Assembly: GCF_000746095.1 (NCBI RefSeq)
Contig: NZ_JQKP01000001.1
Span: 186,001-250,000, forward strand
Direction: 5' to 3'
Origin: Ferriphaselus sp. R-1
GTDB taxonomy: Bacteria > Pseudomonadota > Gammaproteobacteria > Burkholderiales > Gallionellaceae
DNA: 64,000 nucleotides
Part shown: positions 43,521 through 51,450 of the stretch, one piece after another
How positions within the stretch are numbered: the first letter of the stretch is position 1
Layout: each line of letters begins with the position of its first letter
Translations under genes and position numbers: made by a program
Notes under the pieces: generated by a model
Databases searched by the model: none
The model's input: only the letters and a program-made list of their open reading frames with translations
What the model was told of the DNA's origin: nothing

Positions 43521-44156
43521 CTACGGCAGTCTTCCCGCCGCCAGCAGCCGTTCGTACAGTTGCGGGCGTGACAGCCAGATGAGCTGGTCGTCGAAACCGG
43601 GGGATATGTCGTCGCTCTGATAGATGGCGCTGCTGGCTTCGAAGCTGGCGTTGTGACCGTCCGCCTGCATGTTCTGACCGGCGGAATAGACCAGGGCGAC
43701 CGGGCGCTCGGTCGTGGTGGTCAGGTTGTTGGCGGCACTGTCGCGCACACTGAGCGCATCCACGGAAAAGTTGGTGCTGAGGGTGATCGCACCGCCCGCG
43801 AAGTTCCGGTCCACCCGGTAGCGCCACTGGCCACCCCAGCTATCCGTCTCGGCAACTCCCAACGTCTTCCAGGGTAACCGGCCTTCCGAGGCCGGTGCGC
43901 CGTTGCAGCTTGCCGGGGCGATGCCGTAGCTGCTGTTGGCCGGGTCGCTCACCGTGCCGGGGCAGGGCAAATAGCCGTAGAGCACGGCGTGGCCCAGCAG
44001 TGCGTTGCGGATATCTTCCAGTGTCTGCCGTGTCTGGTTGAGATGCTGTTGCTCGCGTTGTGCGGCCAGCGTCGCCAACAGCCCGCCGCTGAGCAGGGCG
44101 ACGATGGCCAGCACCACGGCCAGCTCGACCAGGCTGAAGCCGCGTTGCGGATTCAT
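43521..44156 (-). CDS. Prepilin-like protein, last gene of the second pilus operon
   Basis: This 211-residue protein has a clear prepilin signal, MNPQRG-FSLVELAVVLAIVALL, with Glu5. A long helix (REQQHLNQTRQTLEDIRNALLGHAVLYGYLPCPG) follows, then a globular domain with the motif GRLPWKTLGV. The GYLPCPG/LPWKTLG pattern also occurs in the upstream gene product (LPGSLPCPD and VPYKTLGIP), so the two share a domain. It is larger than a typical minor pseudopilin. Which is the main subunit of this system is unclear. It overlaps the upstream gene by four bases. Confidence 0.75.
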   Translation of the reverse strand: MNPQRGFSLVELAVVLAIVALLSGGLLATLAAQREQQHLNQTRQTLEDIRNALLGHAVLYGYLPCPGTVSDPANSSYGIAPASCNGAPASEGRLPWKTLGVAETDSWGGQWRYRVDRNFAGGAITLSTNFSVDALSVRDSAANNLTTTTERPVALVYSAGQNMQADGHNASFEASSAIYQSDDISPGFDDQLIWLSRPQLYERLLAAGRLP

Positions 44157-45694
44157 CGGCAGGTGCTCCGGCCATCCAGGCAGAGCGCCAGGTCATTGAC
44201 CGATAGGCTGGCCGTGTCGGTGCCGCGATGGCTCTCGAAATCGATGGCCGGTTCGGCGTGCAGGTTGGCCCCTTCCAGCCAGCTCGCCGGGGGGAAGGCG
44301 GCGACTTGGCGCGGTGTCTGCCCGGCCAGCGCCGGGCCAGCCACCAGCACCATCGCGCGATAACTGCCCGAACCGTTCAGCCGCAGGCAGGTCGATCCCG
44401 CGATGCAGCCGCTCCCGCCCGGCTGCGCACCTTCCGCCACTTGATAAAACACCTCGTTGCGCCAGTGGTTCCAGTAGCTGCTGCCGACATGGCCGCAGCT
44501 GGCCGGCCAGCCGAGGGCCATGCCGCCATCGAGCGGGACACCCGCCGCCAGCAGTCTGCTGAAGCAGGCTTGCAGCAGACTGCGGACGTTGGCGACCGTG
44601 CCGACCGGGGGCGATTGCGCCAGTGTCTGCGCAGCGTTGCCGGCATCGTTCGCGCTGTTGGTGACCGGGATCGGCAGGGCGGGCGAGGCGCTGGCGCTGA
44701 TGGCCAACGCGCTGCCGACCAGAGCCGATCCGGCGGTTTGCAGGGTGTTGCGGTTGGCGCTGGTGTTGCTGGCGGCATATCTGTCCAGCGCCGATTGCAG
44801 TGCGGCCAGCGCATCGAGCAGGGCGTTCACCTTGCCATCACTGATCTCGACAGTGAGCGGCCTCGGTTGTTGAGGTATGCGACCGTAGTACACGCTCACT
44901 GTGGCACGCTGGTTCAGCGTGTCGGTCACGGGGGCTGCCCATGGATAGCGGCCCGCCGAGGCGGCAGCGTAACTGTCGAGACAGGACTTGACCTCGCGCC
45001 CGATGCGCTGCGCCGTGAAGGCCAGCAACTCCTGATGAGTGATCGCCAAAATCTGGTCATTGAAACGGTCGTCGTGGGTCAGCGCCTGAAAGCCCAGGTT
45101 GCGCACGGCCTTGCTGTTGAGCGCGGCGTTGCTGCCTTCCAGATAGTTGGCGGCGCACAGGTTCTCCGGCTGGCTGTTGCCGGTGGTCGCGCAGGGTGCG
45201 GAGTTGTTCCCGGAACGTTGCTGGCCCGGCAGTGCGAGGCCCGGTGCAAACAACAGCGCCGCCAGCGATCCGCCGCTCTGCGCGCCGCTCAGGTTCAGGT
45301 CGCCTGGCGTGTCGCTGTTGATGTCGTTCGAATTGTCGTCGCGGAAGTTGCGCGAGAGCGCATACCACAGCGCTTCGCCCGCACCGTCCAGCGGTTGCGG
45401 GATGCCCAGCGTCTTGTACGGGACATGACCGATGTAGAACGGACAGTCGTTGCCGGAAAGCAGATCGGCACTGCCGTCGCCGTTGGCATCCGGACAGGGC
45501 AGGCTGCCGGGCAAGCTGGCATCTGTCGCGGCGCGACCCAGCAAGACGCGTTTGACCTCGGCCAGCATCACCGCGCTGCGTTGCTGGCGCTGGCTGGGCT
45601 GTGCAGCCGACCGCACGGTGGCGAGCAGCAGACTCAGGCCGCCCAGCACCAGGCAGCACAGCAGCAAGATCAAGGCCATGCCGCTTTGCCTCAT
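44153..45694 (-). CDS. Large PilX/pilin-like protein of the second pilus operon
   Basis: This 513-residue protein opens MRQSG-MALILLLCCLVLGGLSLLL, a class III/PilX-like prepilin leader with Met at the first mature position and no Glu5. That feature is typical of GspK/PilX tip-type proteins. Residues 60-105 (LPGSLPCPDANGDG, VPYKTLGIPQPLDG) share a domain with the next gene product. The remainder is Ala/Ser/Asn-rich with scattered cysteines and no family I can name. It could cap a filament. Overlaps of four bases lie on both sides. Confidence 0.7.
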   Translation of the reverse strand: MRQSGMALILLLCCLVLGGLSLLLATVRSAAQPSQRQQRSAVMLAEVKRVLLGRAATDASLPGSLPCPDANGDGSADLLSGNDCPFYIGHVPYKTLGIPQPLDGAGEALWYALSRNFRDDNSNDINSDTPGDLNLSGAQSGGSLAALLFAPGLALPGQQRSGNNSAPCATTGNSQPENLCAANYLEGSNAALNSKAVRNLGFQALTHDDRFNDQILAITHQELLAFTAQRIGREVKSCLDSYAAASAGRYPWAAPVTDTLNQRATVSVYYGRIPQQPRPLTVEISDGKVNALLDALAALQSALDRYAASNTSANRNTLQTAGSALVGSALAISASASPALPIPVTNSANDAGNAAQTLAQSPPVGTVANVRSLLQACFSRLLAAGVPLDGGMALGWPASCGHVGSSYWNHWRNEVFYQVAEGAQPGGSGCIAGSTCLRLNGSGSYRAMVLVAGPALAGQTPRQVAAFPPASWLEGANLHAEPAIDFESHRGTDTASLSVNDLALCLDGRSTCR

Positions 45695-45993
45695 GGGACC
45701 GCCTCCCCGACTTTGACGCGCACCGCTGTGTTGTCCGGCCCGATCACTAGCTGACTGCTCTGGTGTGCGCTGCCGGACCGGGATTCCGTCTGATCGTCCA
45801 GCCAGATCGTGCGTCGGCCACCGTGTGTTTGCACGATACCCTTGAGCATGTGCGGCGCGGTGCCGTCGGCTGCACCGCGTTCAAGCTGGCGACGCTGCTC
45901 CGGCGTGTAGAACAGGCGGCCCAGCGCCTCGGCCTGAGCGTGGGCGGCCATCAAGGCCAGGCAGATCAGGGCCAGAGGTTCAGGGTGACGCAT
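45691..45993 (-). CDS. Small exported protein, MshK/GspB-like
   Basis: This 100-residue protein has a signal peptide (cleavage near AQA-EALG). The motif LGRLFYTPEQRRQLE occurs in small pilus and type II secretion accessory proteins. A short beta-rich C-terminus follows (WLDDQTES, NTAVRVKVG). It probably takes the PilP/GspC-like position linking inner membrane and secretin. It overlaps its neighbours by 14 and four bases. Confidence 0.6.
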   Translation of the reverse strand: MRHPEPLALICLALMAAHAQAEALGRLFYTPEQRRQLERGAADGTAPHMLKGIVQTHGGRRTIWLDDQTESRSGSAHQSSQLVIGPDNTAVRVKVGEAVP

Positions 45994-46528
45994 GGCGTTC
46001 CAGCGTGAGCCAACTGCCGGTGCAGTCGGCGTGCAGGGCTTGTTCGCCCGGTTGCAGGGTACATCGGTCGAGCATGAACCAGCCCGTTGCGCGCAATCCG
46101 TCCAGCAGCTCCAGCAGGCGGGCCTCGTGCAGCAGTTCCAGTTGCAGGTGTAGCGGATGCCGCATCAGCGCGAACGGCCCGACGCCGGGTTCGGCAAGGG
46201 CGGGCGACAGGGTGTAATGCAACTCTAGGGCCAGCGGGCGCTGGGCTTCGATGAGTGTGCGGAAGTCGGGGGCGCTGTCGCGGATGACTTGTTGCTGTTG
46301 CAAGCCCCGATAGAGTGCGGCGTAGATCGGCATGATGAGTTGGTCGTCGCGGGCGGCGGCGAGGGCGTGATGGGCAGCGGTGAGTCGCTGCTGAGCGGTC
46401 TGCAGCTCCTGACGCGCGTTTTCCACCCGATACTGGCCGAACAGGGCGAGGGCAGAGGCCGCTAGCATCGCCAGTAACAAGGGAAGCAAGCCGCCGCGCA
46501 GGTCGGTGAACCAGCGGTCGCGCGACAT
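45980..46528 (-). CDS. PilO/GspM-like inner-membrane protein
   Basis: This 182-residue protein has one transmembrane helix (about 12-32), a coiled coil (VENARQELQTAQQRLTAAHH), and a periplasmic domain ending LQLELLHEARLLELLDGLRATG. The last pattern resembles the ferredoxin-like fold of PilO and MshJ. It shares one base with the PilMN-like gene upstream. Assignment rests on architecture and position between PilN-like and MshK-like genes. Confidence 0.65.
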   Translation of the reverse strand: MSRDRWFTDLRGGLLPLLLAMLAASALALFGQYRVENARQELQTAQQRLTAAHHALAAARDDQLIMPIYAALYRGLQQQQVIRDSAPDFRTLIEAQRPLALELHYTLSPALAEPGVGPFALMRHPLHLQLELLHEARLLELLDGLRATGWFMLDRCTLQPGEQALHADCTGSWLTLERHASP

Positions 46529-47898
46529 CAGCCGCTCACTTGCCAGGTGTGTCGCGGCATGGGCGAATCATCGCCGTCACGATCCTGCAACTCGATCACG
46601 CGATAGCCACTTGCGGTCAGAGCCTGACGGAATCGCCCCAGTTGATCCGCTGTCTCCGGTGTCGTCATGAACTGGAGCTGCACGGTCGGGGACGGTTGCG
46701 TGCCTTGCCACTCCAGCTTGAGCAGTTGCACGGCGGGAAGCGCGGTCAGGATGTGCGACAGGCCGATCAGCAGATGTTGTGGCGGTATCTGGTCCAGCGA
46801 GCGCAGGCGATCCACTACCGCCCGGATGTCGCTGGCGGTTGCGGGAAGCTGGCCGGGAGCGGGGCGGACCTGCGTCCCGTGCGCCAGCAACTGCTGGGTC
46901 TGGCGTTGCAGGGATGTGGCCTCGACATGTTGTTGCCGTGCTTGCCACAGGTTGATCAACCCCCAGGCAGCTACGGCGCTCGTGAGTATCAGGGCGAGCG
47001 TGTACAGGGTGCGGTGGGTGGTGCGCTGGCGGAAGCGCAGGGTCAGTTCGTCCGGTGCGTACTGGCGTGTGGGTGGCTGGGTGGCGAGCAGGTGCAGAAA
47101 CAGCGGGGTGGCATCGGAGCCTGCCAACTCTGTTGTGACACCGAGGCGCTGTGCGGTCTCGGCCAGGTCGAGTTGTCGTAGCGGCAGCTCTGGGTCGGGC
47201 GGCATGCGGCTCGCCAGGGCATGCCAGGTGTCGCTCGGGCACAGCACCGTGACTGTCAGTGGCTGGTCGCGCGGCAGCAGACGGCAATGGGTCAGATAGG
47301 GACGGGTCTGGCGGGCTTCGACGATGGTGCGATCAGCCAGGTCGCCCGGGGTGGCGAGGCGCGAGAATCGCAGGCGGTTTTTGTAGAAATAAGCGATGCG
47401 CACACCGGCCTCCGCCTCCAGCGTGACCAGTAATTGGTGCTCCACCTCGCTGCCTTGCAGCAGGACTCCGCTCAAGTGTGCGACAGAGTAGATGCCCGCC
47501 AGCGGGATGTGGCGCGCCTGCATCGCGGCCAGCCAGGGTGTCAGATGTGTCGGCTGGGTCAGCGCCGAATACAGCATCTCGTCATCCTGCCCGATCCTGG
47601 TCTGTTTGAACTGCTTCACCACCATGCGCAGCGGTGTATCGGGAAAGTGGGCGGCGAGGCGTTGCAGGGCGGCGGCGTGATGATCGAGGTCGTTGATGTG
47701 GGGCAGGCCTTCGTAATGGAACTCCTCCCCGGTCAGATCGACCAGCAGCCAGATCGGGTCGCGGTGCTTTTTCAGGTAGGCATCGAACTCGGCGAGCTCG
47801 GCGTTGCTGAAGGAGCGTGGAGTGTCGCAGCCAGACGCGGTCCATTGCCAGGCAGTGAGTCGGTGGTCGGTCAGCAGTAGCAGCGTTTTGCGTTTCAT
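46528..47898 (-). CDS. Fused PilM/PilN-like (GspL-like) protein
   Basis: This 456-residue protein combines two roles that MSHA splits in two. Residues 1-290 form a divergent actin-like cytoplasmic domain (LLVDLTGEEFHYE, QLLVTLEAEAGVRIAYFYKNRLRFSR). A transmembrane helix (about 300-318) follows. A coiled coil and a periplasmic PilN-like fold (LLKLEWQGTQ, PETADQLGRFRQALTASGYRV) complete it. The layout resembles GspL of type II secretion. Sequence identity to known GspL is not evident by eye. It overlaps gspF-like and PilO-like genes. Confidence 0.72.
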   Translation of the reverse strand: MKRKTLLLLTDHRLTAWQWTASGCDTPRSFSNAELAEFDAYLKKHRDPIWLLVDLTGEEFHYEGLPHINDLDHHAAALQRLAAHFPDTPLRMVVKQFKQTRIGQDDEMLYSALTQPTHLTPWLAAMQARHIPLAGIYSVAHLSGVLLQGSEVEHQLLVTLEAEAGVRIAYFYKNRLRFSRLATPGDLADRTIVEARQTRPYLTHCRLLPRDQPLTVTVLCPSDTWHALASRMPPDPELPLRQLDLAETAQRLGVTTELAGSDATPLFLHLLATQPPTRQYAPDELTLRFRQRTTHRTLYTLALILTSAVAAWGLINLWQARQQHVEATSLQRQTQQLLAHGTQVRPAPGQLPATASDIRAVVDRLRSLDQIPPQHLLIGLSHILTALPAVQLLKLEWQGTQPSPTVQLQFMTTPETADQLGRFRQALTASGYRVIELQDRDGDDSPMPRHTWQVSG

Positions 47899-49094
47899 CG
47901 TAGGTTCACTCGGCTGATGATGTCGTAGATGGGTAGCAGCGTGGCGAGCATGACCCAGCCCAGGATCAGGCCGAGGAACAGGGTCAGCGCCGGTTCGAGC
48001 AGGGTGTGCAGGCGGCGGATGGAGTCCTGCACTTCCCGTCCGTAGAAGTAGCTGACGTTGAGCAGCGCCTGATCCAGGTTGCCGGTGGTCTCGCCCACCT
48101 TGAGCATCTGCAACACCAGCGGCGGGAACAGGCCGGTGTGCTGGAAACTTTGCGTCAGCGTCTGGCCGGATTCGACCGCCTCGGTGATGCGTCGCAGGCC
48201 GTGGGTGATGACCTGGTTGCCGGTCAGGTCACGGCATAGGGCAAGGCAATCGAGCACGCTGATGCCGGAGGCGTAGAGCAGGGCGAAGGTGTGGGCGAAA
48301 CGGGCCAGAATGACCTTGCGCAGGATATCGCCGAACAGCCACAGACGTAGCTTGATCGCGTCTGCCCGCAAGCGCCAGCCGGCATGGCGCGACCACTGCG
48401 ACTTGATCAGCACGCCCAGCACCACGAGGGTGACGGGCGGTATGAACCAGAACTGGCGCAGCGCGCTTGAGAGCAGCAACAAGATGCGGGTCTGTAGCGG
48501 CATGGTCAGGCCGAAGCTCTGGATGACGGTCGCCAGTTGCGGTACCAGCCAGATCAGCAGGAACACAGTGATGGCTGTCACGATGATGGCGACGAAGGCG
48601 GGGTAGAGCAGCAGGTTGCGGGTGTGGGCGGCCAGTTCGTCTTGCCATTTCAGCGTGTCGGCCAACTGGCTGAACACTTCAGGTAAGCGCCCGCTCTCTT
48701 CTCCTGCGCGGATCAGGCTGACACAGACCGGATCGAAGATGGTCGTGTGTCGTAGCAGGGCCTGCGACAAGGGCAAGCCGTGGGTCACGCCATCGAGTAC
48801 CTCCGCCACCACCCAGCGTAGCGGCCCGTCCAGGCTGTCGCGCATGCCGCTCAGGGCATCCAGCAGCGGAACGCCAGCGCGTGCCAGTTGTGCCAGAGTG
48901 AGAAAAAATGTGATGAGTTCGCCGCGTCCTACTTTCGGGTGCAGGAAGCCCAGCGGGTGGCTGTGCGCACGAATGAGGTGTAGTCCCAGGCGGTGCAGGC
49001 GCGTGTTCAACTCGTCCAGGCTGGCGGCCTCCAGACTACCCCGGCTGAGTTGGCCGTGCACGTCCATCGCTTTGTAGGCGTAGTGCGTCATCAT
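47895..49094 (-). CDS. GspF/PilC-family inner-membrane platform protein, second pilus operon
   Basis: This 399-residue platform protein opens YAYKAMDVHGQLSRGSLEA and has two T2SSF domains with three hydrophobic helices (about 165-190, 215-235 and 370-392). Family patterns include FFLTLAQLARAGVPLLDAL, CVSLIRAGEESGRLPEVF and LQMLKVGETTGNLDQAL. It belongs with the ATPase upstream, which it overlaps by four bases. It is clearly distinct from MshG. Confidence 0.9.
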   Translation of the reverse strand: MMTHYAYKAMDVHGQLSRGSLEAASLDELNTRLHRLGLHLIRAHSHPLGFLHPKVGRGELITFFLTLAQLARAGVPLLDALSGMRDSLDGPLRWVVAEVLDGVTHGLPLSQALLRHTTIFDPVCVSLIRAGEESGRLPEVFSQLADTLKWQDELAAHTRNLLLYPAFVAIIVTAITVFLLIWLVPQLATVIQSFGLTMPLQTRILLLLSSALRQFWFIPPVTLVVLGVLIKSQWSRHAGWRLRADAIKLRLWLFGDILRKVILARFAHTFALLYASGISVLDCLALCRDLTGNQVITHGLRRITEAVESGQTLTQSFQHTGLFPPLVLQMLKVGETTGNLDQALLNVSYFYGREVQDSIRRLHTLLEPALTLFLGLILGWVMLATLLPIYDIISRVNLR

Positions 49095-50794
49095 GCCGTC
49101 CGTGCCGTGAGGTCGACCACGCGCATCACCTCTGCCAGCGAGGTGATGCCCGCCGCTACTTGCTGGCGGGCAGCCTGCGCCAACGGGCGGAAGCCGCGTT
49201 CCTGTGCCAGCCGTTTGAGGGTGCGCGGACTGGCGCGTCGGGCGATAAGCTCGTCCAGTTCATCGTCCAGTCGTAGCAGTTCCATCAGCGCCCGTCGCCC
49301 GGAGTAGCCTTGCTGCTGGCAGTGTCCGCAGCCGGTCGGACGGAAGATGACGGCATCGTGCTCGGGAGGCAGATCGAGTGATTGGCGTTCTGCCAGTCCC
49401 GGTGAGTAGGGCTGCTTGCAGTGTGGACACAGTACCCGCACCAGCCGCTGGGCCAGGATGCCGCTGAGGTTGCCGCTCAGGAGGTCTGGCAGGATGCCCA
49501 GGTCGAGCAGGCGCGGGATGGCCCCGACGGCAGAGTTCGAGTGCAGGGTGGCATACACCTGATGGCCGGTCATCGCGGCGCGCAAGGCCATCTCGGCGGT
49601 GGCCTGGTCGCGGATCTCGCCGACCAGGATGATGTCCGGGTCCTGCCGCATGATGGAGCGGATGCCGCTGGCGAAATCCAGTTTGGCGGTCTCGTTCAGC
49701 GAGGTCTGCCGTATCTGCGCGATGGGATATTCCACCGGGTCTTCCAGCGTCATGATGTTGAGCGAGGCCTGGTTGATGTGGCTGAGAATGGAGTACAGCG
49801 TGGTGGTTTTGCCGCTGCCAGTGGGGCCGGTGACCAGCACGATGCCTTCCGGCTGGGCGATGATCCGGTGCAGGGTGGCCAGCGCTTCGGCATCCAGCCC
49901 CAGTTGGTCCAGCGGTACGATGCCTCGTTGCCGATCGAGGATGCGCAGTACCAGATTTTCGCCATGCAGGGTGGGGTGCGTGGCCGCACGGAAGTCGATG
50001 GTGTGGCCGGACGTGGTGCGCGAGAAGTGGCCGTCCTGCGGCGCGCGCGTCTCGGCGATGTTCATGCCGCTCATCACCTTGAGCCGCACCAGCATGGTCG
50101 GCCAGAGGCTGCGGTGGATGTGGTGCATCTGGCGCAACACGCCGTCGAGCCGGTAGCGCACGCGCAGGAAGCCGCTTTCCGGCTCGAAGTGGATGTCGGA
50201 GGCAGCGTGTCGTACCGCCTCCACCAACATGGCATCGATCAGCTTGACCAGAGGGTGGGAGTCATCGTTGCTGCTTGTCGTCGGGGCCGCTGTGGCGGGC
50301 GACTCCGGCTCGATCCGGCGCAGCAGGTCCTCGATGGAGTGTGGTTCGCCATAATGCCGCGCGATGGCGCGCTGAAGGTCGGACGGGCTGGCGAGACGGG
50401 TGCTGATGCGGAACTTATCATCCAGATGGGCGCGCAGTTGGTCGAGTGCGACGACATCGTTCGGATCGCTCAGCGCGACCAGCAGTTGCCTGTTCCCGAG
50501 ATCCGCTGCCAGTGGCAGCAGTTGGTAGCGCGCGGCCAGTTCGCGCGGGACCAAGTCTAGCGCCACTTGGTCGATGGCGATGTGATCGAGCTCGACGCTT
50601 TGCTGCCCCCACCTCTCTGCGAGTACGTTGCGCAAGGTATCTTCCGCCAGGAAGCCCAGATGCACCAGCAGATCCCCCAATGGTCGATGGTGTCTGCTCT
50701 GCTCCTGCAGGGCGAGGTACAGCTGCTCGTCGCTGATGTGGCCCAGTTCCAGCAACTGGCTGCCTATGGGTAGGGAGGGCATCGCGCTGTTCAT
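49091..50794 (-). CDS. GspE/PilB-family assembly ATPase, second pilus operon
   Basis: This 567-residue ATPase has an N-terminal MshEN-like domain (PIGSQLLELGHISDEQLYLALQ... then PLGDLLVHLGFLAED). A catalytic core holds Walker A GPTGSGKTTT, DIILVGEIRDQATAEM and the zinc site CPHCKQPY...CGHCQQQG. The first repeat starts PIG where MshE has RLG, so the arginine that contacts c-di-GMP in characterised MshEN domains is not in the same place. It may not respond to c-di-GMP in the same way. It overlaps the TPR and GspF genes by four bases. Confidence 0.92.
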   Translation of the reverse strand: MNSAMPSLPIGSQLLELGHISDEQLYLALQEQSRHHRPLGDLLVHLGFLAEDTLRNVLAERWGQQSVELDHIAIDQVALDLVPRELAARYQLLPLAADLGNRQLLVALSDPNDVVALDQLRAHLDDKFRISTRLASPSDLQRAIARHYGEPHSIEDLLRRIEPESPATAAPTTSSNDDSHPLVKLIDAMLVEAVRHAASDIHFEPESGFLRVRYRLDGVLRQMHHIHRSLWPTMLVRLKVMSGMNIAETRAPQDGHFSRTTSGHTIDFRAATHPTLHGENLVLRILDRQRGIVPLDQLGLDAEALATLHRIIAQPEGIVLVTGPTGSGKTTTLYSILSHINQASLNIMTLEDPVEYPIAQIRQTSLNETAKLDFASGIRSIMRQDPDIILVGEIRDQATAEMALRAAMTGHQVYATLHSNSAVGAIPRLLDLGILPDLLSGNLSGILAQRLVRVLCPHCKQPYSPGLAERQSLDLPPEHDAVIFRPTGCGHCQQQGYSGRRALMELLRLDDELDELIARRASPRTLKRLAQERGFRPLAQAARQQVAAGITSLAEVMRVVDLTARTA

Positions 50795-51450
50795 TGGGCG
50801 AGTTGTTCCAGCCGCCGCGTGATGGCGGCGTGGTCCAGGGCGAGTCCGGACACATCCAGTTGCAGCGCACGCCGGTAGCTGGCCATCGCCGCTTGCGATT
50901 GGCCCAGATGGTCGAGGCAGACAGCCAGATCGAAGGGCAGCACGGCTGCGTCGGGGGCGTAGCGTTGGGCGAGCGCGTAGGCATCGCGCGCTTCGCTCCA
51001 GCGTGATTGTTCAGCGTACACGCGGCCCAGTGCGAAATGCAGCGCGGCACTGTCCGGATGTTGCTCCAGTGATAGCTTGAGCGAGCTTTCGGGCTCGGTT
51101 TCGTGGCTGAGCAGCGCCAATCCGGCAAGGGCGCTGGGGTCGCGCGGATCCAGCGTCAGGACGTGATTGAAATACCGTGCCGCCAGAAGCGAGTCGCCCT
51201 GGCGCAGGGCGACAGCGGCGACACCCAGCAACGCATCGTGGTTACTGGCTTCCAGTCGCAACACTGCGCGGTATTGCTCCAAGGCGGGCAGCAGCTCTCC
51301 CCGATGTAGGGATTGCCAGGCATCGGCCAGCCTGGAGTTCACCTTCGGACTATCCGTGCGGTGCTCTATGCGTATCCGGTCACCTGCCCACGCTACTGTG
51401 GGCAGCATGGCCGCAATCGACAGGATCAGGAGCGCGTGGCGGAGGTTCAT
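50791..51450 (-). CDS. Exported TPR protein, PilF/MshN-like, second pilus operon
   Basis: This 219-residue protein has a signal peptide (cleavage near AWA-GDRI) and about five tetratricopeptide repeats through to the end. Typical segments are SAALHFALGRVYAEQSRW and QAAMASYRRALQLDV. In pilus systems such proteins help secretin assembly. It lies between the secretin and ATPase genes with four-base overlaps on each side. No lipobox cysteine is seen, so it should be periplasmic rather than a PilF-type lipoprotein. Confidence 0.75.
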   Translation of the reverse strand: MNLRHALLILSIAAMLPTVAWAGDRIRIEHRTDSPKVNSRLADAWQSLHRGELLPALEQYRAVLRLEASNHDALLGVAAVALRQGDSLLAARYFNHVLTLDPRDPSALAGLALLSHETEPESSLKLSLEQHPDSAALHFALGRVYAEQSRWSEARDAYALAQRYAPDAAVLPFDLAVCLDHLGQSQAAMASYRRALQLDVSGLALDHAAITRRLEQLAQ

